A stretch of DNA of 7,785 nt, from positions 1-7,785 of the forward strand of contig CABQCB010000074.1 of the NCBI GenBank assembly GCA_902462475.1, read 5' to 3'. The notes under the pieces are model-generated. The model did not search any database. It saw nothing but the letters and a program-made list of their open reading frames with translations, and was not told where the DNA came from. The DNA comes from an uncultured Oscillibacter sp. Lineage in GTDB: Bacteria > Bacillota_A > Clostridia > Oscillospirales > Oscillospiraceae. This document shows, piece after piece, positions 1-5,394 of the stretch. Within the stretch, counting starts at the first letter, position 1; each line of letters starts with the position of its first letter. A program made the translations under genes and the position numbers.

Positions 1-55
1 AGGGAGTAGGCTGGATAAAACCGGCGCGAGGGTTCAAATCCCTCCTTCTGCGCCA
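1..55 (+). tRNA. 3' part of a class II tRNA, probably tRNA-Ser
   Basis: The window opens inside a tRNA. The T arm is clear: stem GAGGG, loop TTCAAAT, stem CCCTC. It is followed by a 7-nt acceptor strand CTTCTGC, discriminator G and an encoded CCA at 53-55. Before the T arm a long variable arm can pair as GCTGG with CCGGC around an ATAAAA loop, which makes this a class II tRNA (Ser, Leu, Tyr or Sec). The G discriminator favours Ser over Leu and Tyr, which normally carry A. The total of 12 base pairs in acceptor plus T stem argues against Sec, which has 13. The anticodon and 5' half lie outside the window, so the identity is inferred. Confidence 0.85.
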
Positions 56-95
56 CGCGGCCGCAAAGTTCGCTTTGCGGCCGCGTTTCTTTTTT
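56..95 (+). terminator. Rho-independent terminator after the tRNA
   Basis: A perfect 13-bp stem (56-68 with 73-85, CGCGGCCGCAAAG) is closed by a stable TTCG tetraloop and followed by TTTCTTTTTT. It begins directly after the tRNA CCA end, so it should release the tRNA transcript. Only 27 nt separate its T-tract from the greA-family start codon, so it also lies in what would be the leader of that gene if transcription reads through. Confidence 0.93.
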
Positions 96-122
96 ACATT
101 TTTTGACCGGGAGGGTGTTTCC

Positions 123-626
123 ATGTACGACGAGCTGACAGCAGTGGATATCAAGAAGATGCAGGAGGAGCTGGACCACCGGATCCGGGTGGAGCGGCCC
201 CAGCTCATTGAGGAAGTGCAGACCGCCCGGGCCTTCGGCGACCTGAGCGAGAACTACGAATATAAATGCGCCAAGCAGGCCAAGAACCGCAATGAGAGCC
301 GTATCCGCTATCTGGAGCGGATGATCCGCACGGCGAAGGTCATCGAAGTGCAGGACGAGGGCGATGCCGTGGGCCTTTTTGACAAGGTGACCATCTACAA
401 TGAGATGGTGAAGAAGGAAATGACCATCCGCATCGTGACGACCCTGCGGCAAAACGCTCTCCAGGGGCTCATCAGCAAGGAGTCCCCGGTGGGACGGGCC
501 CTGCTGGGCCGCCGGGTGGGTGACCGGGTCCAGATAGAGGTCAGCCCGGAGATGAAGTATTTCGTGGAGGTCCGGGCCATTGAAAAGGGCGAGGACGACG
601 AGAGTCTGGAGATCGGCAGCTTTTGA
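123..626 (+). CDS. greA: GreA/GreB-family transcription elongation factor
   Basis: The 167-aa product has the full GreA architecture: an N-terminal antiparallel coiled coil (about 1-75) that enters the RNA polymerase secondary channel and a C-terminal FKBP-like domain (about 80-155). The coiled-coil tip carries GDLSEN with the acidic pair D40 and E43 that position the second Mg ion for cleavage of backtracked RNA. The C-terminal hallmark SPVGRALLGRRVGD is present. Start ATG 123 is chosen because GGGAGGG (109-115) lies 7 nt upstream; the frame is open further upstream but would run through the terminator hairpin. The N-terminus (MYDELTAVDIKKM) and the acidic tail (GEDDESLEIGSF) differ from textbook GreA, so this may be a second paralogue; the greA symbol is by family. 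It leads a four-gene cluster. No convincing promoter is visible in 96-122. Confidence 0.93.
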   Translation: MYDELTAVDIKKMQEELDHRIRVERPQLIEEVQTARAFGDLSENYEYKCAKQAKNRNESRIRYLERMIRTAKVIEVQDEGDAVGLFDKVTIYNEMVKKEMTIRIVTTLRQNALQGLISKESPVGRALLGRRVGDRVQIEVSPEMKYFVEVRAIEKGEDDESLEIGSF

Positions 627-658
627 GCTGCTATCAGAGTGAACGAAGGAGAAAACAT

Positions 659-1009
659 ATGCTGTTTGTATGCTATCCCAAATGCAGCACCTGCCAGAAG
701 GCCCGTGCCTTCCTGGATGAACACGGTGCGGCCTATACCCTGCGGGACATCAAGACCGAAAACCCCACGGCGGAGGAGCTGCGGCTGTGGTGGGAGAAGA
801 GCGGACTGCCCCTCAAGCGGTTTTTCAACACCAGCGGACTCCAGTATAAGGCCCTGGGAGTGAAGGACCGCCTCCCCGATATGGACGAGCAGGCCCAGCT
901 GGATCTGCTGGCTACGGACGGCATGCTGGTCAAGCGGCCCATTCTGGTGGGTGAGGACTTTGTGCTGGTGGGCTTCCGGGCAGCCGAGTGGGAGCAGCGG
1001 CTGGGATGA
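659..1009 (+). CDS. ArsC/Spx-like thioredoxin-fold protein (arsenate reductase family)
   Basis: The 116-aa protein has the ArsC/Spx/YffB thioredoxin-like fold. It opens with a beta strand leading to PKCSTCQKA, a CxxC pair (C9, C12), followed by KARAFLDEHG, then SGLPLKRFFNTSG and DGMLVKRPILV, where R93-P94 gives the cis-proline loop and the conserved arginine. This pattern is typical of the 'arsenate reductase family' or MgsR/YffB-like proteins of clostridia. True arsenate reduction is not shown: there is no arsenic-resistance gene nearby. A redox or regulatory role is equally possible. Start ATG 659 has AAGGAG (646-651) 7 nt upstream; the earlier in-frame start at 623 overlaps the greA stop and lacks such a site. 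It is followed by an ATGA overlap with the dihydrouridine synthase gene, so the two are translationally coupled. Confidence 0.88.
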   Translation: MLFVCYPKCSTCQKARAFLDEHGAAYTLRDIKTENPTAEELRLWWEKSGLPLKRFFNTSGLQYKALGVKDRLPDMDEQAQLDLLATDGMLVKRPILVGEDFVLVGFRAAEWEQRLG

Positions 1010-1971
1010 TCGCGCGGGTGGACTTTGCCCCGCTGGACGGCATCACCAAGGCGGTGTTCCGGCGGGTGTTTCATGCCCGCTTCGGCGGCGCGGACCGGTA
1101 CTTCATCCCCTTTTTCTCCCCCACGGACCAGCACATCGTCACCAAGCGGGACCAGCGGGAGCTGGACACAGCCAATAATCCGGGGCTTCCCCTAGTACCT
1201 CAGATCATGACCCGGCGGGCCGATGACTTTTTATGGGCGGCTTCCCTGATGGAGGATCTGGGCTACCGGGAGGTGAATCTGAACCTGGGATGCCCCTCCG
1301 GCACGGTCACCGCCAAGGGAAAGGGCTCCGGCTTTCTGGCAAAGCCCGACGAGCTGGAGCGTTTTTTTGACCAGGTGTTTGCCTCCGTGCGTCTGCCGGT
1401 GTCCGTCAAGACCCGGCTGGGGGTGCAGTCACCGGAGGAATTTGCGCGGCTGCTGGAGATCTACAACCGCTATCCCATCGCCTGCCTTACCATCCATCCC
1501 CGGGTGCAGAAGGAGTTTTATAAGGGCACGGTTCACCGGGACTGGTTCACCAGGGCGGCGGAGGAAAGCCGAAATCCTGTGTGCTATAACGGCGACCTTT
1601 TGACTGTGGAGGACGTCCGGGATTTCGAGCGGGATTTTCCCGGCGTGGAGGCGGTGATGATCGGCCGGGGCGCGGTGGCAGACCCGGCGCTCCTCAGAAA
1701 GCTCCACGGCGGCGCGCCCGCCACCCGGCAGGAGCTGATGGACTTCACCGCAGAGCTCTATCAGGCCTATCAGGAGTTTTACGGCCAGGTGGGCCCGGCG
1801 GCCCAGCGGATGAAGGAAGTGTGGTTCTATCTCATCCACCTCTTTGAGGGGGGCGAGAAGATCCACAAGTCTATGCGCCGCAGCCGTACGCCCCGGGAGT
1901 ACGAGGCCCTGGAGGCGGAGGCCTTTTCCAGCCTGCCCCTGCGGGACCATGCGGTGGGCCCGCTGGTGTGA
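1006..1971 (+). CDS. tRNA-dihydrouridine synthase (Dus family)
   Basis: The 321-aa flavoenzyme reduces uridines in tRNA to dihydrouridine using FMN and NADPH in the cytoplasm. The N-terminal TIM barrel begins RVDFAPLDGITKAVFRR. The catalytic cysteine is C96 in NLNLGCPSGTVTAKGKGSG; K135 (SVKTRLG), H164 (TIHPR) and the YNGDL and MIGRGA motifs supply FMN and phosphate contacts. A helical C-terminal tRNA-binding part (about 245-321) follows. The segment after the cysteine (SGTVTAK) departs from the common CPxPxV form, which places it in a DusC-like or clostridial subgroup; the uridine position it modifies cannot be told. ATG 1006 overlaps the preceding stop codon as ATGA; a GTG at 988 would add six residues (M/V-GAAAG), but the family start fits ATG 1006 better. 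Confidence 0.93.
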   Translation: MIARVDFAPLDGITKAVFRRVFHARFGGADRYFIPFFSPTDQHIVTKRDQRELDTANNPGLPLVPQIMTRRADDFLWAASLMEDLGYREVNLNLGCPSGTVTAKGKGSGFLAKPDELERFFDQVFASVRLPVSVKTRLGVQSPEEFARLLEIYNRYPIACLTIHPRVQKEFYKGTVHRDWFTRAAEESRNPVCYNGDLLTVEDVRDFERDFPGVEAVMIGRGAVADPALLRKLHGGAPATRQELMDFTAELYQAYQEFYGQVGPAAQRMKEVWFYLIHLFEGGEKIHKSMRRSRTPREYEALEAEAFSSLPLRDHAVGPLV

Positions 1972-2001
1972 GCGCCCAAGAAAAAGAGAGGAGCGGATAC
2001 C

Positions 2002-2487
2002 ATGGATAAGCAGCTGCAATTCCGGCAGGCCAGGCGGCAGGATGTGCCGCTGATTTTGCGATTCATCCGGGAGCTGGCGGCCTATGAGAAGATGGAGGAC
2101 CAGGTGGTGGCCGATGAGGCCACGCTGACGGAGTGGCTTTTTGAGCGCCGGAGCGCGGAGGTGTGCTTTGCCGTGCTGGAGGGAGAGGAAGTGGGTTTTG
2201 CCCTGTACTTCCATAATTTCTCCACGTTCCTGGGCCGGGCGGGACTCTATCTGGAGGATCTGTATGTGCTGCCCCAGTACCGGGGACAGGGCATCGGAAA
2301 GGCCATTTTGCAGCATCTGGCCCGCCTGGCAGTGGACCAGGGCTGCGGCCGGATGGAGTGGTGGTGTCTGGACTGGAATGCCCCCAGCATCGCCTTTTAC
2401 CGCGCTCTGGGCGCCCAGCCCATGGACGAGTGGACAGTGTACCGCCTGACGGGGGATACCCTCCGGGGCCTGGCGGAAGAGAAGTAA
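2002..2487 (+). CDS. GNAT-family N-acetyltransferase (SSAT-like)
   Basis: The 161-aa protein is a single GNAT domain that transfers an acetyl group from acetyl-CoA to an amine. Motif A is clear: YLEDLYVLPQYRGQGIGKAI, with R94-G-Q-G-I-G99 forming the pyrophosphate-binding loop. A C-terminal motif B, WNAPSIAFYRALGA, contains Y134, the usual candidate general acid. The pattern AAYEKM near the N-terminus and PMDEWTVYRL near the C-terminus resemble the diamine or thialysine acetyltransferase branch (SSAT-like), but the substrate is not decided by sequence alone. Start ATG 2002 has GAGAGGAG (1986-1993) 8 nt upstream. It follows the dihydrouridine synthase gene by 30 nt and is the last gene of the plus-strand cluster. 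Confidence 0.92.
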   Translation: MDKQLQFRQARRQDVPLILRFIRELAAYEKMEDQVVADEATLTEWLFERRSAEVCFAVLEGEEVGFALYFHNFSTFLGRAGLYLEDLYVLPQYRGQGIGKAILQHLARLAVDQGCGRMEWWCLDWNAPSIAFYRALGAQPMDEWTVYRLTGDTLRGLAEEK

Positions 2488-2489
2488 AA

Positions 2490-2527
2490 AAGATCCTCCG
2501 GGAGGCTGCGGCCTCCCGGAGGATCTT
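2490..2527. terminator. Bidirectional Rho-independent terminator
   Basis: A perfect 17-bp stem (2490-2506 with 2511-2527) closed by TGCG lies between two convergent genes. On the minus strand the stem is followed by a run of T (complement of the A-tract 2486-2489 and the stem-edge A's), an ideal terminator for the small membrane protein gene. On the plus strand it is followed by the weaker GTCTTTTG, serving the acetyltransferase gene. Confidence 0.92.
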
Positions 2528-2551
2528 GTCTTTTGCTGTTTGAGTTTACTG

Positions 2552-2938
2552 TCATGTTTTTCGCCTGAAAAGGAGCAAGGTGTCGCTGGACGGAGAGATC
2601 TGAAGATAGATCACGCTCTCGTCTCCGTTTTTCAACCGATAGATTGTTGCGTTTAAATAGTAGTCATTATTCGTTTGGTAATTGTCATAGCATGTTTCCG
2701 TCATATCCACCAGGGTATCGATGGTCCCGTCCTGGATCAGGGTGTCAGCCAACTCCTCCAAACTGAATTCGCCTGCTTTTATATCCGCGAAATAGGAGGA
2801 ATCGTCATAAAAAATATGAGGTCTGACGACATATTTTTCTGTTGTGTTCATGGCTGCGATAACCAGCAATAATGGAATCAGAGCGACAACCAAAATGATG
2901 CACAGAAGCCTAACCATGTCTTTTTTTGAAGTTTTCAT
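2552..2938 (-). CDS. Small membrane-anchored protein of unknown function
   Basis: The family of this 128-aa protein is not recognised. It has a basic N-terminus (KTSKK) and one strong hydrophobic segment at about residues 8-30, which looks like an uncleaved signal anchor, so residues 31-128 should face outward. The exported part contains an acidic, tyrosine-rich stretch (YDDSSYFADIK), a helical segment (SLEELADTLIQDG), then alternating beta-like segments with YDNYQTNNDYYLNATIYRL and ESVIYLQIS. Start ATG 2938 has AAAGGAG (2954-2948) 9 nt upstream, so translation is credible. It lies 29 nt downstream of the PPC gene on the same strand and ends at a good terminator, so the two are probably co-transcribed. 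Its base composition is visibly AT-richer than every neighbour, which may mean recent acquisition or a fast-evolving gene. Confidence 0.8.
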   Translation of the reverse strand: MKTSKKDMVRLLCIILVVALIPLLLVIAAMNTTEKYVVRPHIFYDDSSYFADIKAGEFSLEELADTLIQDGTIDTLVDMTETCYDNYQTNNDYYLNATIYRLKNGDESVIYLQISPSSDTLLLFRRKT

Positions 2939-2967
2939 GTGCTCCCGCTCCTTTGCCGCTTTTTGAC

Positions 2968-3387
2968 TCAGAACTTCCAGAGGTTCAATCCCACCTCCGG
3001 ACTGAAAGCACGGTCCATGGCGCCGGGCAGCACCCGTACCGCCATCTCGCAGGTGGCGCTGATGACGGCCCGGTTCAGGTGGCCGCCCACCACATGGCCC
3101 TGGCTGTCCCCGGCGCTCATGTGCAGGTGGCTGTAAAATTCGCCGTTCATGGAGTCGATGGTGCCGGTGAGGGAGACGATCTCATAGGGGCCGGAGAACT
3201 CGTTGGCGTGATAGGTCTTGCTGACCGTGTCAAAAACGCCCACGGTGAACTCCCGGACGGCTCCCAGGGCCTGCACGGTGGCCAGGCGGATGTCCTCCGC
3301 CAGCGCCAGCTTTTTTACCTGCTCCAAAATCTCCTCCCCGGGATCCATCCGCAGAAGGTAGGTGTCTCCAAATTTCCGATATTCCAT
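2968..3387 (-). CDS. PPC/DUF296 domain protein
   Basis: The 139-aa product is a stand-alone PPC (plant and prokaryote conserved, DUF296) domain. Typical features are a GEEILEQVKKLA helix, the ALGAVREFTVGVFD strand-turn-strand, the SLTGTID strand and the signature HLHMSAGDSQGHVVGGHL, in which H87, H89 and H103 form the set proposed to bind a metal in bacterial members. These proteins form trimers; their biochemical role in bacteria is not established, although in plants the domain occurs in AT-hook DNA-binding proteins. ATG 3387 is preferred because AAGGAGG (3399-3393) lies 5 nt upstream; an in-frame start at 3426 would include that site in coding sequence. It is transcribed away from the XRE regulator gene and precedes the small membrane protein gene. 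Confidence 0.9.
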   Translation of the reverse strand: MEYRKFGDTYLLRMDPGEEILEQVKKLALAEDIRLATVQALGAVREFTVGVFDTVSKTYHANEFSGPYEIVSLTGTIDSMNGEFYSHLHMSAGDSQGHVVGGHLNRAVISATCEMAVRVLPGAMDRAFSPEVGLNLWKF

Positions 3388-3414
3388 AAGTACCTCCTTA
3401 TGCTTCTTTTTTCC

Positions 3415-3443
3415 AGCATACCACACCTGGCTTCCAGATGCAA
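3415..3443 (-). promoter_or_regulatory. Likely promoter of the PPC gene
   Basis: On the minus strand TATGCT (3420-3415) with an upstream TGTGG gives an extended -10. A weak -35 TTGCAT (3443-3438) sits 17 nt upstream. The predicted start is near 3408, about 20 nt before the start codon. The -35 match is poor (3 of 6), so confidence rests on spacing, the extended -10 and location. Confidence 0.45.
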
Positions 3444-3454
3444 CGGATCATTGC

Positions 3455-3483
3455 GTGACAAAACCAGGCCCGGATGCTATGAT
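3455..3483 (+). promoter_or_regulatory. Likely promoter of the XRE-membrane regulator gene
   Basis: GTGACA (3455-3460) and TATGAT (3478-3483) each match the sigma-A consensus at 5 of 6 positions with an ideal 17-nt spacer. The predicted start is near 3490, right at the GGAGG ribosome binding site, so the leader would be very short (about 13 nt). The -35 lies back to back with that of the divergent PPC promoter. Confidence 0.6.
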
Positions 3484-3502
3484 GAAGCTGGAGGTGAGGC
3501 AC

Positions 3503-4168
3503 ATGGTGGGACGCAATCTCAAGAGGCTGCGCCAGCAGGCGGGACTGACCCAGGATGCCCTGGCGGAGCGGCTCCATGTAACACGGCAGGCGGTGTCCTC
3601 CTGGGAGACCGGCAAAACGGCGCCGGACGTGGAGACCCTGATGGCCCTGGCCGAGGCTCTGGAGGTGGATGTGCGGGCCTTGATCTACGGGCCGGAGGTA
3701 GTGGCAGAGGGCGGCTATCCCCGGTTCCAGCGGCGGTACGTGGTGTGCACGGCAGTGTTTGCCGCCATGACACTGGCTCTGCTGGTGATGGAGATGACTC
3801 TCAAGCCGTATCTGCATCAGCTGAAGGGGCAGACCTTTATCCTGTGGCCTTCTTTGACGTACATCATGGCAGTGGTGCCGTTGGGGTACGCTGCCGCAGG
3901 GGCACTGGTCCCCTCACTGCTGTCGCTGTGGGCGGATATCCGGATACGCAGTACCCGCGTCCGGTGGGTTTTACTGGTGGTGGGTCTGCTGGCACTGGGG
4001 ACTTATCTCCTTTGGGTCGCTTCGTTTTTCGGCTATGGCCCTGCGGCGGTGTATGAGTACCCTCTGCGGCGGTGGTATGTTGCCATGTCTACCACAGGAA
4101 ACGATCTGATCCGGTACAGCTGCGTGACACTCGCCGGCTGTACGCTGTTTTTGGCCTTTAACCGATGA
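3503..4168 (+). CDS. XRE-family HTH regulator with C-terminal membrane domain
   Basis: The 221-aa protein joins a DNA-binding domain to membrane helices. Residues 1-60 are a classic Cro/CI-type HTH: GRNLKRLRQQAGLTQDALAE, then LHVTRQAVSSWETGKTAPD, then the LMALAEALEVDVRALI closing helices. After a short linker four hydrophobic segments follow at about 79-98, 112-142, 155-176 and 202-219, so the protein is predicted to sit in the membrane with its HTH in the cytoplasm. Such proteins occur in Firmicutes but the signal they sense is generally unknown. ATG 3503 is chosen because GGAGG (3490-3494) lies 8 nt upstream and because a good -10 overlaps the earlier ATGs at 3479 and 3482, which therefore cannot both be transcribed and used. 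Divergent arrangement with the PPC gene suggests it may regulate that pair and itself. Confidence 0.9.
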   Translation: MVGRNLKRLRQQAGLTQDALAERLHVTRQAVSSWETGKTAPDVETLMALAEALEVDVRALIYGPEVVAEGGYPRFQRRYVVCTAVFAAMTLALLVMEMTLKPYLHQLKGQTFILWPSLTYIMAVVPLGYAAAGALVPSLLSLWADIRIRSTRVRWVLLVVGLLALGTYLLWVASFFGYGPAAVYEYPLRRWYVAMSTTGNDLIRYSCVTLAGCTLFLAFNR

Positions 4169-4203
4169 AGAAGCCCCCGGCTTCAAGCCGGGGGCTTCTT
4201 TTT
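4168..4203. terminator. Shared terminator between convergent genes
   Basis: A 14-bp perfect stem (4168-4181 with 4187-4200, rich in C/G) with loop TTCAA begins at the last base of the XRE gene stop codon and is followed by TTTGTC, extending the T-run CTTCTTTTT. The stop codon of the convergent transporter gene is at 4207-4205, so the same hairpin can end that transcript too, with a weaker T-tract on that side. Confidence 0.9.
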
Positions 4204-4204
4204 G

Positions 4205-5293
4205 TCAGGAGAGCTTCAGATCCCCGTCCTTGATCCAGTCGATGCGGCGGAAAAACAGGCCGAAGGCCCAAGTGAGGACGGCAGGGAGGATGAAGCAGAG
4301 GAGGGCCATAGCCAGCCAATCCATGCCGGTGATGGCGGCCTTGGCGCCGGTAGAGACGTCGTTGACCCAGCCGGTGTAGACGCCGATGGGGCCCACCATG
4401 CCGCAGGTGCCCATGCCGCTGGCCACGCCGCTGGCCGGGTCGTTCATCTCAAAGTGGAACACGCAGGTGGCAAGCGGTCCGGTGATGGCGGAGGTGAGGA
4501 TGGCGGGCAGCCAGATCCGGGGATTTTTCACGATGTTGCCCATTTGCAGCATGGACGTGCCCAGGCCCTGGCTGATGAGGCCGCCCCAGCGGTTTTCCCG
4601 GAAGCTCAGCACGGCGAAGCCCACCATGTTGGCGCAGCACCCGGCTACGGCGGCGCCGCCGGCAAGACCCGTCAGGCCGATGGCGGCGCAGATGGCGGCA
4701 GAGGAGATGGGCAGCGTCAGGGCGATGCCGATGACCACGGACACCAGAATGCCCATCCAGAAGGGCTGGAGCACGGTGGCCCACTTGACGAACTCGCCTA
4801 CGGAGCTGGCGGCAGTGCCGATGGCAGGCGCCCACCAGGCGGCCAGGGCCACGCCGGAGAGGATGGTCACCAGAGGCGTCACCAGCAGATCGATCTTCGT
4901 CTCCTTGCTGACGGCCTTGCCCAGCTCCGCGGCGATGACGGCGATGAACAGCACGGCCAGAGGTCCGCCGGCGCCGCTGCCGCCGGAGAGGGTCGTGGAG
5001 CCCAGGGCGTTGGCGGCGTAGCCCACAGTCACCAGGGAGAACAGCACCATGGGCGGCGCCTGGAGAGCGTAGCCGATGGCCACGGCCATGGCCGCGCCGC
5101 TCATGGCGGAGGCGTAGCCGCCGGCGGTCACGAAAAATTCGATCCCCAGCTGGGTGCCCAGGGTGTTGAGGATGGTGCCAATAAGCAGCGAGCAGAAAAG
5201 GCCCTGGGCCATGGCGCCCAGAGCGTCGATGCCGTACCGCTTGCCGGAGATGACGATGTTTTTGCGCTTTAAGAAGGCTTTGAACTGTTCCAT
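4205..5293 (-). CDS. PfoR-like PTS_EIIC_2 membrane protein, candidate nicotinate-regulated transporter
   Basis: The 362-aa protein is very hydrophobic, with about 8-10 likely membrane segments separated by glycine- and alanine-rich turns. It resembles the PTS_EIIC_2/PfoR family (once called 'putative toxin regulator'): recognisable parts are RYGIDALGAMAQGLFCSLLI near the N-terminus, GGPLAVLFIAVIAAELGK, LPISSAAICAAIGL, and the conserved C-terminal block from NPRIWLPAILTSAITGP to MGTCGMVGPIG. No EIIA or EIIB domain or phosphorylatable histidine/cysteine partner gene is nearby, so a sugar PTS role is doubtful. The gene follows niaR and has its own strong promoter overlapped by a probable NiaR operator, so I infer uptake of nicotinate or a related NAD precursor. 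ATG 5293 has a modest AGGT site 7 nt upstream; a longer reading frame to 5347 would cross the operator and start upstream of the predicted transcript. Confidence 0.85.
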   Translation of the reverse strand: MEQFKAFLKRKNIVISGKRYGIDALGAMAQGLFCSLLIGTILNTLGTQLGIEFFVTAGGYASAMSGAAMAVAIGYALQAPPMVLFSLVTVGYAANALGSTTLSGGSGAGGPLAVLFIAVIAAELGKAVSKETKIDLLVTPLVTILSGVALAAWWAPAIGTAASSVGEFVKWATVLQPFWMGILVSVVIGIALTLPISSAAICAAIGLTGLAGGAAVAGCCANMVGFAVLSFRENRWGGLISQGLGTSMLQMGNIVKNPRIWLPAILTSAITGPLATCVFHFEMNDPASGVASGMGTCGMVGPIGVYTGWVNDVSTGAKAAITGMDWLAMALLCFILPAVLTWAFGLFFRRIDWIKDGDLKLS

Positions 5294-5322
5294 GGGAAGC
5301 ACCTGTTTCTCTCTAAAATAAA

Positions 5323-5360
5323 ATGTGGTATACAGGTGTCTTGACACCTGTATACCACAT
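5323..5360 (-). promoter_or_regulatory. Probable NiaR operator: perfect 18-bp inverted repeat
   Basis: The arms ATGTGGTATACAGGTGTC (5323-5340) and its exact reverse complement (5343-5360) flank a 2-nt centre TT. A 2-nt centre suits a dimeric protein site better than an RNA hairpin. The repeat starts inside the -10 box and spans the predicted transcription start of the PfoR-like gene, the usual place for a repressor. Its core TGTC-TT-GACA plus the outer GTATACCACA recurs upstream of niaR. On the minus strand it is followed by TTTTATTTTAG, so a secondary role as a terminator for niaR is possible. Confidence 0.8.
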
Positions 5361-5387
5361 CATACTCGCAAAAGCGGGGCCTGTCAA
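5359..5387 (-). promoter_or_regulatory. Strong sigma-A-type promoter of the PfoR-like gene
   Basis: On the minus strand TTGACA (5387-5382, 6 of 6) and TATGAT (5364-5359, 5 of 6) are separated by exactly 17 nt. The predicted start is near 5352, giving a leader of about 58 nt. The -35 begins only 8 nt after the niaR stop codon, so the transporter gene has independent transcription. Confidence 0.85.
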
Positions 5388-5394
5388 CCCTGAG

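Noticed and set aside
1..55. tRNA-Sec instead of tRNA-Ser
   Set aside because: G discriminator and long variable arm fit both, but acceptor plus T stem give 12 pairs, the standard number, not 13; the anticodon is outside the window, so this is not fully excluded.
1..95. tRNA 3' end as an integration site for a mobile element
   Set aside because: No integrase, no repeat of the tRNA end further on, and the genes that follow are ordinary chromosomal ones.
659..1009. Arsenic resistance locus
   Set aside because: No arsenite pump, ArsR or other ars gene in the neighbourhood; the family name alone is not evidence of function.
2926..4056. Long plus-strand open frame of 376 codons
   Set aside because: It runs antisense to the PPC gene and then out of frame through the XRE gene; low-complexity composition, no domain, no ribosome binding site.
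4202..5272. Plus-strand open frame of 356 codons opposite the PfoR-like gene
   Set aside because: Antisense shadow rich in G, A, H and D, as expected opposite a GC-rich membrane protein gene; no start signals and no known fold.
4205..5293. A true sugar phosphotransferase permease
   Set aside because: No EIIA/EIIB domains or genes nearby and no sugar-metabolism genes; the context points to NiaR control.
5293..5347. Longer N-terminus for the PfoR-like protein starting at 5347
   Set aside because: It would translate through the palindrome and nearly from the transcription start without any ribosome binding site; the family start fits ATG 5293.
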